A DNA stretch of 64,000 bases from Ruixingdingia sedimenti (GCF_031432425.1 NZ_JAVKPH010000019.1:8888-72887), one strand, 5' to 3'; positions 1 to 9,153 are shown, counted from the stretch's first letter. Numbers and translations: made by a program. The notes: generated by a model not told the origin, from the sequence alone.

Positions 1-122
1 TGCGCTTTCGCATCAGTGACAGAAACCCTCATCGCACATCACTCCAGAAGTTCTCCGCTATCCTGCGCAAGATGGTCCATAGAATGGTCCATTTCAAGCC
101 CCCAGAGCGCGAGAAGGGCCGG

Positions 123-182
123 GAGAGGGTGCCTCCGGACGGGTTGAGAGAGGGTCGTCCGGCTGCCGTCCCTTTTCCTCTC
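123..182 (+). promoter_or_regulatory. Hairpin-forming leader of the antirestriction gene
   Basis: Two nested stems lie just upstream of the antirestriction start codon. GAGAGG at 123-128 pairs with CCTCTC at 177-182, and CCGGAC at 135-140 pairs with GTCCGG at 157-162. The outer 3' arm ends 11 bases before the ATG, so pairing could limit ribosome access. A similar leader precedes the helicase gene at 775. The layout recalls the radC RNA motif known upstream of antirestriction and methylase genes, but that match is from memory and unverified. Confidence 0.4.
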
Positions 183-193
183 GGAGACCGATC

Positions 194-616
194 ATGGCTT
201 TGCCCGAACTTGCTTCTCAAGCCGCAACCCGTGTCCCCATTGAGCGCCGCATGGAGTTCCTGCCGCGCCTTTTCGGCCGACGCCTGCTCATCATCGGCGA
301 GCATACCGTCTTCCGCTTCATGGAGATCCTCAGTCCCGGCGACTACGGCGGCGGGCTTTGGGATTTCTACGAACGCGCCGGCCAGCCGCTCTATCTCGCG
401 CCGACATCAAAGCCCCGTTACCTCCTGTTCTGCGAAGGAAACGATTTCGAGGGCGAGGTCTCATGCGATGCCGCCGGGATCATTGCCACGCTCTTCGCCT
501 TCTCGCATCTTTCCTTCCGCTACGATGACGACGAACTCGCCGAGGGCTATGGCCGCCTCTACGAACATGCCGCCGATCATCCGGAGGCGGCGGCGATCTT
601 CCAGGCCATCGACTGA
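194..616 (+). CDS. ardB: Antirestriction protein, ArdB/KlcA family
   Basis: The 140-residue product matches the ArdB/KlcA family, small cytoplasmic proteins that protect incoming plasmid or ICE DNA from type I restriction enzymes. Visible family features are the RRMEFLPRLFG block near residue 18, GDYGGGLWDFYE near residue 51, EGNDFEGEVSCDAAGI near residue 87 and the C-terminal AIFQAID. Length is normal for the family. The ATG at 194 follows CTCTCGGAGACC, an acceptable ribosome site. It is the first gene of the element's early-transfer block and is followed by its own terminator-like hairpin. The leader upstream is strongly structured, which suggests expression control after entry into a new host. 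Confidence 0.88.
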   Translation: MALPELASQAATRVPIERRMEFLPRLFGRRLLIIGEHTVFRFMEILSPGDYGGGLWDFYERAGQPLYLAPTSKPRYLLFCEGNDFEGEVSCDAAGIIATLFAFSHLSFRYDDDELAEGYGRLYEHAADHPEAAAIFQAID

Positions 617-621
617 AACCC

Positions 622-653
622 ACAAGCGCCCCGCCTGACGGCCGGGCGCTTGT
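622..653 (+). terminator. Intrinsic terminator after the antirestriction gene
   Basis: ACAAGCGCCC (622-631) pairs perfectly with GGGCGCTTGT (644-653), a 10-bp stem with a 12-base loop, starting 6 bases after the antirestriction stop codon and running into a short T-rich stretch. Confidence 0.65.
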
Positions 654-721
654 TTCATGCCTGCTTTCGCCACGGCTTCAGAGCGAGAGGTGGGCCGGAA
701 GGGGTTTGAGCCGGTGCGGTC

Positions 722-760
722 GAGAGAGAGCGCTGCCCGGCTTGATCCCGTCCCGCTCTC
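722..760 (+). promoter_or_regulatory. Hairpin-forming leader of the methylase-helicase gene
   Basis: GAGAGCG (726-732) pairs with CGCTCTC (754-760); the 3' arm ends 14 bases before the ATG at 775. The purine-rich GAGAG arm and pyrimidine-rich 3' arm resemble the leader at 123-182, so the two genes may share a post-transcriptional control. Confidence 0.35.
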
Positions 761-774
761 CCGAGGTATTCCCG

Positions 775-3700
775 ATGAACATGATCTCCGCATCCGCGGC
801 GGCATCCGCCACCGCGCCGCTTCCGCTCGACCATGACGCTGACACCGCGGCCTGCGTCTTCATCGCTGCCGGGCTGCTGGTGCCGCATCTCGAACGCGGC
901 CAGCGCGTCGATGCCGCGACCCTGCGCGGCGCCATGGAAGCCGCCTTCGGCGCTTCCGATGCCACCGGCGCATGGACCTGGAAGCTGGCCTATGATGCCT
1001 GCGAGGCTGCGACCGTCCTCTTCCTGCGCAAATACGGCAACGTGCTTTTCCGTAGAGCCGGATCTCCGACGGCGATCCTGCCGCAGCTCGGCAAGATCTC
1101 CGGGCTTCTGCCGACGCATACGCGCCGCTCGGAAGAAGCGCAGACCTTCCAGCAGTTCTCCACCCCGATCCCGCTCGGTTTCGCGGCGGTCACGGCGGCG
1201 GCGATCACGCCTGCCGACCGTGTGCTGGAGCCCTCGGCCGGCACCGGGCTCCTCGCCATCCTGGCCGAGATCGCCGGCGGCACGCTTCTCGTAAATGAAC
1301 TGGCCGAGATGCGCGCCGGCCTGCTTTCCTCTCTCTTTCCGGCCCTTTCCGTTACCCGCTTCGACGCGGCCCAGATCGATGACCATCTCGATCCCTGCCT
1401 TGTCCCGACCGTCGTGCTGATGAATCCACCGTTCTCGGTCATGGCCAATGTCGAGGGGCGCATGCGTGACGCCGCCTTTCGCCATGTCGCTTCGGCGCTG
1501 GCGCGTCTTGCGCCCGGCGGACGGCTCGTGACCATCACCGGCGCGAGCTTCGCCCCCGATAATCCGGCGTGGACCGCCTCCTGGACCCGGCTGCAGGAAC
1601 GCGGTCGCGTCACCTTTTCCGCCGCCATCGACGGCTCGGTCTATGCCAAGCAAGGCACCACTGTCCCGACCCGGCTCACGGTCATCGACAAGCTGCCGGC
1701 CGAAGATGCGGCGGTGTTTCCGGCAGCGCCTGGTGTCGCGCCGGACGTGGCCACGCTGATCGCCTGGCTAGCCGACCTGCTTCCCACGCGGCTGCCGGTC
1801 GATCCCGGCCTGACGGTGCCGGTCGCACGACCCACCGCGCCCCGCACCGTGCGCGGCTACGTCAACCGCGCCGCGCGATCCGCGCCCGCCGCGCCCCTTG
1901 CGGAACCGGAGGCCGTGCCGGTCGCCTACGAGACCGTGGATTGGGAACCGGCCGAGGGCGGCGGCCTCTCCGACGCGATCTACGAGGAATACGGGCTTCA
2001 GACCATCCGCATCGACGGGGCGCAGGCGCATCCTACCCAGCTCGTGCAGTCGGCCTCAATGGCGAGCATCGCGCCGCCGAAGCCCAGCTATCGGCCGACG
2101 CTTCCCAACGACATTCTCGGCAAGCTGTCCGAGGCGCAGCTGGAGACCGTGATTTATGCGGGCGAGGCCCATGGGGGCTTCCTCGCCGGGGGCTGGACGA
2201 TCGATGACACGCTCGACAATCTCGCCGCCGCGCCGGAGGATGCCGAGGGAGCAATCCGTTTCCGTCAGGGCTTCATGATCGGCGACGGCACCGGCGTCGG
2301 CAAGGGTCGGGAATCCGCCGCCATCATCCTCGACAACTGGATGCAGGGGCGGCGTAAGGCGATCTGGATCTCGAAATCCGACAAGCTGTTGGAGGACGCG
2401 CAACGTGACTGGTCGGCGCTCGGCATGGAGCGGCTGCTGGTCACGCCGCTGTCGCGATTCCCGCAAGGCAAGCCCATCACGCTGAACGAAGGCATCCTGT
2501 TTCTAACCTATGCCACGCTGCGCTCCGACGACCGTGGCGAACGGGTTTCCAGGGTCAGGCAGATCGTCGAATGGTTGGGTTCTGACTTCGATGGGGTCAT
2601 CATCTTCGACGAGGCGCATGCCATGGCCAATGCCGCCGGAGACAAGGGAGAACGCGGCGATGTCGCCGCCAGCCAGCAGGGCCGCGCCGGGCTGCGCTTC
2701 CAGCATGCCCTGCCGCAGGCCCGCGTGGTCTATGTCTCGGCCACCGGCGCCACCACCGTCCACAATCTCGCCTATGCGCAAAGGTTGGGCCTCTGGGGCG
2801 GCGAGGATTTCCCGTTCTCGACCCGAGCCGAGTTTGTCGAGGCGATCGAGGCCGGCGGCGTCGCGGCGATGGAGGTGCTGGCGCGCGACTTGCGTGCCCT
2901 CGGCCTCTACACCGCCCGGTCCTTGTCGTTCAAAGGCGTCGAATACGAGTTGCTCGACCATGAACTGACCCCTGAACAGGTCCGCATCTACGACAGCTAT
3001 GCCGATGCCTTCGCCATCATCCATAACAATCTCGATGCGGCGATGCAGGCCGCCAACATCACCGGCGGCGACGGCGGTTCCGGCACGCTGAACCGGCAGG
3101 CCAAATCCGCCGCCCGCTCGGCCTTCGAGTCTGCCAAGCAGCGGTTCTTCGGGCATTTGCTCACGTCCATGAAAACCCCGACGCTGATCCGGTCGATCAC
3201 CAGCGATCTGGACGCGGGCCATTCCTCCGTCATCCAGATCGTTTCGACCGGCGAAGCGCTGATGGAAAGGCGGCTGGCGGAGATCCCCACCGAGGAATGG
3301 GGCGATCTGAAAATGGACCTCTCACCTCGTGAATACGTCCTGGATTACCTCGCCCATTCCTTCCCGGTGCAGCTCTACGAGCCGTTCACGGATTCGGAGG
3401 GCAACCTGTCTTCGCGTCCGGTCTATCGCGACGGCCAGCCGGTCGAGAGCCGCGAGGCCGTGGCCCGGCGCGACGAGATGATCGCCAGTCTGGCATCGCT
3501 GCCGCCGGTCCCCGGCGCGCTGGATCAGATCATCCAGCATTTCGGCACCGACACGGTGGCCGAGGTGACGGGGCGTTCGCGCCGTATCGTCCGCAAGCGC
3601 GGCGTCACCATCGACCAGCTTGTCGTGGAGAACCGTGCCGGTTCGGCCAATCTGGCCGAGACGCATGCCTTCATGGACGATGCCAAGCGCGTGCTGGTCT

Positions 3701-5124
3701 TTTCTGACGCCGGCGGCACCGGCCGCAGTTATCACGCCGAGCTGTCGGCGAAGAATACCCGGCTGCGTGTCCACTATCTCCTCGAAGCCGGGTGGAAGGC
3801 GGACGCCGCCATCCAGGGCCTCGGCCGCACGCATCGCACCAACCAGGCACAGCCGCCACTGTTCCGACCGATCTCGACCAATGTGAAGGCCGAGAAGCGC
3901 TTCCTCTCGACCATCGCCCGCCGTCTTGACACGCTGGGCGCGATTACGCGCGGCCAGCGCCAGACCGGTGGTCAGGGCCTGTTCCGCCCGGAAGATAACC
4001 TGGAATCGCATTACGCCCGTGACGCGCTGCGCCAGCTTTATCTCCTGCTGGTGCGCGGCAAGGTCGACGGCTGCTCACTGGAGCGGTTCGAGGCTGCCAC
4101 CGGGTTGAAGCTGATGGATGCGAACGGCATCAAGGACAATTTGCCGGCCATCACCACCTTCCTCAACCGGCTGCTGGCGCTGACCATCGAGCTTCAGGGC
4201 ATCCTCTTCACCGCCTTCGAACAACTTCTGACCGCCCGCATCGAGGGCGCCATCGCCTCCGGCACCTATGACGCCGGGCTGGAGACCCTGCGCGCCGAGA
4301 GCTTCGTAGTGACGGATCGGCAGGTGATCTACACGCACCCGCGCACCGGGGCCGAGACCAGCCTGCTGACCATCACCGAACGCAGGCGCAACCGCCCGGT
4401 GACGCTCGACGCCGCGCTGGCGGAACTCGACGATCCCCGCGCCAGGCTGCTGATCAACGAGCGCTCAGGCCGGGCAGCGGTGCAGATCCCCACCACCAGC
4501 GTGATGTTGGACGATGGCGAGATCGAGCGCCGCGTCCGGCTGATCCGGCCGATGGAAGCGCAGAACGTCCAGGTCAGGATGATGCGCGAGACCCATTGGG
4601 TCGAAGCCGACAGGGATGCCTTCGCATCGGCCTGGGAAGCCGAAGTCGCGGAGGTGCCGGAGTTCGCCGAGTCCACCTTGCACATGGTGACGGGCCTGCT
4701 GCTACCGATCTGGAAGCGGCTGCCGAACGACTCCACTCGCGTCTATCGGCTTCAGTCTGACGCCGGCGAGCGCATCATCGGCCGCAAGGTCTCCCCGGCT
4801 TGGGCGGCCAATGCGACCGAGACCGGCATCACCTCGGTCTCGCCGGACGATGCCTTCGCGGCGCTGCTGGAAAGTCGGACCATCCTCGATCTCGCTGAGG
4901 GCCTCCAGCTTCGCCGGGTCCGGGTCATGGGGGCAAACCGGATCGAGCTGTCGGGTTTCACCGACACCATGCGCCAGCGCCTCACGGCCTATGGGCTGTT
5001 CCACGAGATCATCTCCTGGAAGCTGCGCATGTTCGTGCCGGTCGATGCCAGCGGTCCGGCGATCCTCGGGAAGCTCTTCGACCGCTGGCCGGTCGAGCGC
5101 ATCGGCGAGCGGGAGGCAGCCTGA
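775..5124 (+). CDS. Strawberry-notch-type methylase-helicase fusion protein
   Basis: This 1449-residue protein joins an N-terminal N6-adenine methylase-like domain to a superfamily 2 helicase. The methylase part shows a SAM-binding LEPSAGTGLLAI motif near residue 149 and the catalytic NPPF motif near residue 216. The helicase part has a Walker A loop (GDGTGVGKGRES, about 502), a DEAH box (FDEAHAM, about 611) and motif VI (GLGRTHRTNQ, about 1015), followed by the strawberry-notch C-terminal region. Such proteins are common early-transfer genes of conjugative elements and probably protect or remodel incoming DNA; the exact reaction is unknown. I chose the ATG at 775 because GAGGT lies 8 bases upstream; an in-frame start at 706 would add 23 residues. 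Its TGA overlaps the next start (TGATG). Confidence 0.85.
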   Translation: MNMISASAAASATAPLPLDHDADTAACVFIAAGLLVPHLERGQRVDAATLRGAMEAAFGASDATGAWTWKLAYDACEAATVLFLRKYGNVLFRRAGSPTAILPQLGKISGLLPTHTRRSEEAQTFQQFSTPIPLGFAAVTAAAITPADRVLEPSAGTGLLAILAEIAGGTLLVNELAEMRAGLLSSLFPALSVTRFDAAQIDDHLDPCLVPTVVLMNPPFSVMANVEGRMRDAAFRHVASALARLAPGGRLVTITGASFAPDNPAWTASWTRLQERGRVTFSAAIDGSVYAKQGTTVPTRLTVIDKLPAEDAAVFPAAPGVAPDVATLIAWLADLLPTRLPVDPGLTVPVARPTAPRTVRGYVNRAARSAPAAPLAEPEAVPVAYETVDWEPAEGGGLSDAIYEEYGLQTIRIDGAQAHPTQLVQSASMASIAPPKPSYRPTLPNDILGKLSEAQLETVIYAGEAHGGFLAGGWTIDDTLDNLAAAPEDAEGAIRFRQGFMIGDGTGVGKGRESAAIILDNWMQGRRKAIWISKSDKLLEDAQRDWSALGMERLLVTPLSRFPQGKPITLNEGILFLTYATLRSDDRGERVSRVRQIVEWLGSDFDGVIIFDEAHAMANAAGDKGERGDVAASQQGRAGLRFQHALPQARVVYVSATGATTVHNLAYAQRLGLWGGEDFPFSTRAEFVEAIEAGGVAAMEVLARDLRALGLYTARSLSFKGVEYELLDHELTPEQVRIYDSYADAFAIIHNNLDAAMQAANITGGDGGSGTLNRQAKSAARSAFESAKQRFFGHLLTSMKTPTLIRSITSDLDAGHSSVIQIVSTGEALMERRLAEIPTEEWGDLKMDLSPREYVLDYLAHSFPVQLYEPFTDSEGNLSSRPVYRDGQPVESREAVARRDEMIASLASLPPVPGALDQIIQHFGTDTVAEVTGRSRRIVRKRGVTIDQLVVENRAGSANLAETHAFMDDAKRVLVFSDAGGTGRSYHAELSAKNTRLRVHYLLEAGWKADAAIQGLGRTHRTNQAQPPLFRPISTNVKAEKRFLSTIARRLDTLGAITRGQRQTGGQGLFRPEDNLESHYARDALRQLYLLLVRGKVDGCSLERFEAATGLKLMDANGIKDNLPAITTFLNRLLALTIELQGILFTAFEQLLTARIEGAIASGTYDAGLETLRAESFVVTDRQVIYTHPRTGAETSLLTITERRRNRPVTLDAALAELDDPRARLLINERSGRAAVQIPTTSVMLDDGEIERRVRLIRPMEAQNVQVRMMRETHWVEADRDAFASAWEAEVAEVPEFAESTLHMVTGLLLPIWKRLPNDSTRVYRLQSDAGERIIGRKVSPAWAANATETGITSVSPDDAFAALLESRTILDLAEGLQLRRVRVMGANRIELSGFTDTMRQRLTAYGLFHEIISWKLRMFVPVDASGPAILGKLFDRWPVERIGEREAA

Positions 5125-6167
5125 TGCCCAGGCACGATGCATCCGAACTGGCGATCCGCCTTGGCCGAGAGGCCGAGGCGGTCTGCCGCCACTACCTGTC
5201 GTCCGGCCACCGCGCCGGGCGATACTGGCTGGTCGGTGACGTGCAGAACACCCCAGGACGCTCCATGTTCGTGCGACTGACCGGCCCGGAATCCGGCAAG
5301 GGTGCGGCGGGCAAGTGGAGTGACATGGCGACGGGAGAGCATGGCGACCTTCTCGACGTCATCCGCGAGGCGCTCGGCCTCGCCGATTTCAAGGACGTGG
5401 CTGAGGAAGCGCGCCGCTTCCTCGCCCTCCCGCATCCCGAACCGGCAAAGACGAGAGCGCCGACCGACAGCACATCCGGCGCGGCACCCGGTTCGCCTGA
5501 AGCGTCGCGGCGGCTCTTCGCCATGGCGCAGCCGATCCACGGCACCCTTGCTGCGATCTACCTCAACCGGCGAGCGATCACCACGCTCGAAGGCACCACC
5601 GCGCTGCGCTACCATCCCCGGTGCTATTACAGGCCCAACGAGCATGCGCCCACCGAGATCAGGCCGGCGATGGTCGCCGCCGTCACCGATCTCACCGGCC
5701 ACCAGACCGGCGCGCATCGCACATGGCTCGCCCCGGACGGTTCCGGCAAGGCGCCTGTCGAGACACCGCGGCGGGCGATGGGCGACCTTCTCGGCCACGC
5801 GGTCCGCTTCGGCACCGCCGATGAGGTGCTCGCCGTCGGCGAGGGCATCGAGACCGTGCTGTCGCCGCGCCAGGTCCTGCCCCGCATGCCGATGCTGGCG
5901 GCGCTTTCGGCCGCTCACCTCGCCGCCATCCTGTTCCCGCCGTCGCTGCGCAGGCTCTATGTCCTGCGCGATCGCGACCCGGCCGGGGACGGTGCAAGAG
6001 ACCGACTGGCCGCCAGAGCAGCCGATCTCGGGATCGAGGCGATGTCGCTCACGCCGCGCGAGGGCGATTTCAACGATGATCTGCGACGCCATGGCGCCGA
6101 TGCCCTCGGGGCGGCCTTGAAGGATCAGCTTCATCCCGAAGACGTCCGCCGTTTCATGGAAGGGTGA
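5124..6167 (+). CDS. Toprim-domain DNA protein (primase/helicase-like)
   Basis: The 347-residue product has an N-terminal zinc-finger-less CHC2/DUF7146-like region (GRYWLVGDVQN, then GKWSDMATGEHGDLLDVI near 69-85) and a C-terminal Toprim fold. The Toprim acidic motifs are visible as AVGEGIETVLS (about 236) and VLRDRDPAG (about 280). The family resembles phage and plasmid primases that make primers or bind DNA ends; here it likely acts on single-stranded DNA after transfer. The start codon overlaps the stop of the methylase-helicase gene by one base, so the two are translationally coupled. There is no helicase domain of its own, which fits pairing with the upstream helicase. Confidence 0.8.
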   Translation: MPRHDASELAIRLGREAEAVCRHYLSSGHRAGRYWLVGDVQNTPGRSMFVRLTGPESGKGAAGKWSDMATGEHGDLLDVIREALGLADFKDVAEEARRFLALPHPEPAKTRAPTDSTSGAAPGSPEASRRLFAMAQPIHGTLAAIYLNRRAITTLEGTTALRYHPRCYYRPNEHAPTEIRPAMVAAVTDLTGHQTGAHRTWLAPDGSGKAPVETPRRAMGDLLGHAVRFGTADEVLAVGEGIETVLSPRQVLPRMPMLAALSAAHLAAILFPPSLRRLYVLRDRDPAGDGARDRLAARAADLGIEAMSLTPREGDFNDDLRRHGADALGAALKDQLHPEDVRRFMEG

Positions 6168-6299
6168 GGGTGTGATCGGGCTCGGAGGCTCGGTCCGGCT
6201 CGGCCTCTGCCGGTTTCGTTCGCTTGCCATCGGCAGGTGCATCCATCGCCGGAGAGTCCCGCACCCACGGCCTGTCTCGAGAGGGCGATCGGCGCACAA

Positions 6300-6437
6300 G
6301 CGGGACGGGCAGGCAATGGCCGGGAGCGACTAATTTCCGCCGGCGGCTGTGCCGCCTTTGCATCGCGAAAGGCAAATTAGCCGCACCCGGCCATCAAGGC
6401 CCTCGCAGAGCGGGCGAGGGCTGCCAGCCCGTCCCGC
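6300..6437 (+). ncRNA. Candidate multi-stem structured RNA upstream of the DUF2493 gene
   Basis: In the 333-base space between the Toprim and DUF2493 genes, nested complementary blocks fold into one compact structure: P1 6300-6310 with 6427-6437 (11 bp), 6312-6315 with 6422-6425, P2 6316-6324 with 6386-6394 (9 bp), P3 6326-6336 with 6374-6384 (10 of 11), P4 6342-6347 with 6351-6356, and P5 6400-6406 with 6414-6420 (7 bp). The P1 closing helix encloses both a long arm (P2-P4) and a short hairpin (P5). Strand is assumed from the downstream gene. It may be a cis-regulatory leader (radC-motif-like) or a separate small RNA. Confidence 0.55.
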
Positions 6438-6500
6438 CCGTGCGCTTCGACGCCTGCGAAGGCCGCGATGGGCGCGGTCTCCAGACGAAGGACGCAACCG

Positions 6501-7436
6501 ATGACGTTTGATCCCGAATATGCAGGGGCCGAGCCGGTCCACACCTCCTCCCAGACCGATCACGCCCTCACCGAACTCCAGCTCTACGGCTGGCGCCCGT
6601 TCCAAGACGAACCTGATCCGCGACCGCTCCCCGAGGGCAATACCGTCGCTGTAGCCGTCACAGACATCTTCGACGCCCTTGTGGCGACGCTCAGTGACAC
6701 CCGTCTCGAACCCGATCTCGAAGAACTGCTCTGGGGCGCCGTCAATCTCTTCCACCGCGCCACCAGCCGGGTCGAACGCGATCTCGACGACAACGAGCAG
6801 GCGCAGCGCCGGATGCAGCGGGAACAGGACGGCAGCGAGGTGAAATCGGTCGAACTCGAACGCCTCACGGCAGAAGGGCAGACCCTGATCGAACGGCGCG
6901 CCAGCATGGAACTCTTCCGCGACCTCGCCGCCGAGGCCTTCGAGCAGCACACGGGCAGCGCCTGGCGGCCGCGCAGCGGTTCGATGGTCAACCATCGTAA
7001 CCTGACCGCCGCGATGATTGACAGCCGCGATTTCCTCGCCGCGAAGCGCCGGGCCGAGACCGAGGTGATGCTGCCCCCCGGCCCGAAGGTGGCCCTGACC
7101 GGCGGCGCCGACTTCAACGATCACCGCCTGATCTGGGCGAAGCTTGATCAGGTCCATGCCAAGCACCCCGACATGGTGTTGCTGCACGGCGGGTCGCCCA
7201 AGGGAGCCGAACTGATCGCTTCCCGTTGGGCAGATCACCGCAAGGTGCCCCAGGTCGCCTTCCGGCCCGACTGGACCAAGCACGCCAAGGCGGCGCCGTT
7301 CAAGCGAAACGATGCCATGCTGGACGTGCTGCCGGTCGGCGTCCTCGTCTTCCCCGGCACCGGGATTCAGGAGAATCTCGCCGACAAGGCCCGCAAGCTC
7401 GGCATCCCGGTCATGAAGTTCGAGGGCGGCGCGTAA
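6501..7436 (+). CDS. DUF2493 (SLOG-fold) protein
   Basis: The product is 311 residues. Its C-terminal 115 residues form a DUF2493 domain of the SLOG superfamily: KVALTGGADFNDHRLIWAKLD, LLHGGSPKGAELIASRWA and VLVFPGTGIQENLADKARKLGIPV contain the glycine-rich nucleotide-binding turns of that Rossmann-like fold. The N-terminal 190 residues are acidic and mostly helical without recognised motifs. SLOG proteins bind or hydrolyse nucleotides and often sit in conflict or mobile loci; the ligand here is unknown. The ATG at 6501 is preferred over an upstream in-frame start at 6468 because the extra residues are arginine-rich and unlike the rest. The structured leader at 6300-6437 ends 63 bases upstream. 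Confidence 0.8.
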   Translation: MTFDPEYAGAEPVHTSSQTDHALTELQLYGWRPFQDEPDPRPLPEGNTVAVAVTDIFDALVATLSDTRLEPDLEELLWGAVNLFHRATSRVERDLDDNEQAQRRMQREQDGSEVKSVELERLTAEGQTLIERRASMELFRDLAAEAFEQHTGSAWRPRSGSMVNHRNLTAAMIDSRDFLAAKRRAETEVMLPPGPKVALTGGADFNDHRLIWAKLDQVHAKHPDMVLLHGGSPKGAELIASRWADHRKVPQVAFRPDWTKHAKAAPFKRNDAMLDVLPVGVLVFPGTGIQENLADKARKLGIPVMKFEGGA

Positions 7437-7593
7437 GCGCCGCCTGGCGGCTTTCGGCCGCCGATACTTGACAAGATGCAAGGCCGCGCCTTTGATGGAA
7501 CATCCTTGCAGAACCGGCGAAGCAGCATAGTCGCAGGCGGAGCGCATCTCCCGGCAGCCTGTCGTGATCCCCAACCGTTCTCTGGAGGTTTCC

Positions 7594-8010
7594 ATGACGC
7601 TGATCCTGCTCGCCATCTCGCTCACCATCGCGGCCTGCGTGATCGCCTGGAATCTCGCGATCTATGCCTTGCCCGTCATGGCAGCCATCACGGCCGCGCA
7701 ATATGCCTGGGGCGCGGGCGCCGGGGTCGTGATGTCCGGCCTCATGGCCATCGGCGCCGCCGTGCTCTCGATCGCGCTTGTGATCGTGACTCTTGGCTTC
7801 GCGAAGAACCCGGCCCTGCGGCTCATTGCGCTCGCTCTCTTCTCCGTGCCCGCCGTCATCGCCGGCTATGCCCTTCTCTATGGCATCACCAAGAACGCCA
7901 TCGACTCGGGGCTGGTTCTCAACCTGTTCGGCGGCATGGGCGGTCTCGTCATCGGCATCTCGGCCATCGTCAATCTGAACGCCCTCGGCGAGTCGGTGTT
8001 CTCGCGCTGA
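7594..8010 (+). CDS. Small integral membrane protein of unknown function
   Basis: I do not recognise the family. The 138-residue product is almost entirely hydrophobic, with about four predicted membrane segments (residues 3-22, 32-62, 70-90 and 100-125) separated by short loops. A clear ribosome site, CTGGAGGTTTCC, precedes the ATG at 7594. It stands alone between the DUF2493 gene and a long gene-free stretch. Position in the early block suggests a membrane function linked to DNA entry or maintenance, but the sequence itself does not show it. Confidence 0.7.
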   Translation: MTLILLAISLTIAACVIAWNLAIYALPVMAAITAAQYAWGAGAGVVMSGLMAIGAAVLSIALVIVTLGFAKNPALRLIALALFSVPAVIAGYALLYGITKNAIDSGLVLNLFGGMGGLVIGISAIVNLNALGESVFSR

Positions 8011-8651
8011 AACTCCCGCCGCGATCCGCCACCTCCGAGTAAACCCGGCAGCTTGCGCTATAGGGCCTCGGTCGTTCCACCCAAGACGGAAAGTGAGTTC
8101 ATCGCGGGCATGTCGCCGTCGCTCCCGGCCCGCTTCGCCCGGCTCTGGAAACGGTTCATCGGTGCGAACCCGCAGTTCTTTGCGGTCGATACCCCGCTGC
8201 ATCGGTCCACCTCGCTTCGTAGGGCCTCCGAGAACACCTTCCTTGCCCCTTCACGATGCTGTGGGACCGAGCCTTTGGCCGATGAAGCAGGACGGTGTCA
8301 TAGCGGGCATGAGAACCCGATAGCCTGTTCGATCACATCGCGGATGACAGGGCCTTCCGGCGGCGGACACGACGTTGACCGGCAAAGACGGTTGAACGAG
8401 TGCCATGCCGGTGGTCTCGGTTCGCAGGGGGCCTGCCTGGCCGCTGTCGCCAGCAAGGACGATGGTTCTGCTGTGCGTCCCCGATCTGCTTTCGAAAGCA
8501 CCATCCCTCCGCCTGACTGATCCCCTAAGTCCGTTCGGCTTCCACCAGCAACCCCCGCGGCTCCCAGCCGTGTTGCCGCGCAAGCGCGGCTGCCCGCCCC
8601 ACCTGGGGCCTTGGGGGCAAGCTGCAGCAAGGGCGGCAGTTGCAGGAGTCT
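8011..8651. other. Gene-free stretch of about 640 bases
   Basis: I see no convincing gene here. An open frame from 8053 to 8520 on the plus strand has no good ribosome site and its composition looks random. Scattered short repeats are present but no ordered array. The last part leads into the hairpin region before ssb. Confidence 0.5.
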
Positions 8652-8694
8652 TCCGACGGCCTTGGCCGGGTCTCGTCGGAGGGACGGTCCCTCC
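8652..8694 (+). promoter_or_regulatory. Overlapping hairpins in the ssb leader
   Basis: TCCGACG (8652-8658) pairs with CGTCGGA (8674-8680), and GGAGGGA (8678-8684) pairs with TCCCTCC (8688-8694). The two hairpins share bases 8678-8680, so they compete. They end 21 bases before the ssb start, with GGAGCAACGGAGACC in between as the ribosome region. Confidence 0.4.
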
Positions 8695-8715
8695 GAGGAG
8701 CAACGGAGACCTACA

Positions 8716-9117
8716 ATGCAGAACATCGTCATCCTCGCCGGCAACATCGGCCAGGCCCCCGAAACCCGCACCACCCAGGGCGGCACCGGCATCACCCACT
8801 TCACCCTGGCCACCTCGCGCCCCCGCTATTCGGAAGGCCGCGTCCTGCGCGACGAGAACGGCTATCGGGTCCAGGACACCGAATGGCACCGCATCACCTG
8901 CTTCAACGGCCTCGGCAAGACGGTCCAGCAGCATTGCGACAAGGGCATGAAGGTTCTGGTTCGCGGCCGCATCCACTACACGAAATGGACCGATGCCGCC
9001 GGGGTCGATCGCTACGGCTGCGAGATCATCGCCGAGACGGTCGATTTCCTGAGCCGGGCGAAGCAGACCCAGAACGACGACGGCAAGTTCATCGACGACG
9101 ATGACATTCCGTTCTGA
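8716..9117 (+). CDS. ssb: Single-stranded DNA-binding protein
   Basis: The 133-residue protein has an OB fold beginning MQNIVILAGNIGQAPETRTT and the acidic tail ending DDDDIPF, the standard SSB tip that recruits replication and repair proteins. It would coat single-stranded transfer DNA after conjugation, alongside the helicase and Toprim proteins upstream. It is shorter than a chromosomal SSB, mainly because the linker is short. The ATG at 8716 is the first Met of the conserved fold. A strong terminator follows directly. Confidence 0.9.
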   Translation: MQNIVILAGNIGQAPETRTTQGGTGITHFTLATSRPRYSEGRVLRDENGYRVQDTEWHRITCFNGLGKTVQQHCDKGMKVLVRGRIHYTKWTDAAGVDRYGCEIIAETVDFLSRAKQTQNDDGKFIDDDDIPF

Positions 9118-9131
9118 TCGGGAACCCGAGG

Positions 9132-9153
9132 CCCGGCGGCGCAAGCCGCCGGG
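9132..9153 (+). terminator. Terminator after ssb
   Basis: CCCGGCGGC (9132-9140), loop GCAA, GCCGCCGGG (9145-9153), followed by TTTCCCT; 15 bases after the ssb stop. Confidence 0.75.

Noticed and set aside
4989..6299. 436-codon minus-strand open frame over the Toprim gene
   Set aside because: Shadow frame; the plus strand has Toprim motifs and coupled start.
8053..8520. 155-codon open frame before ssb
   Set aside because: No ribosome site, no domain and random-looking composition.
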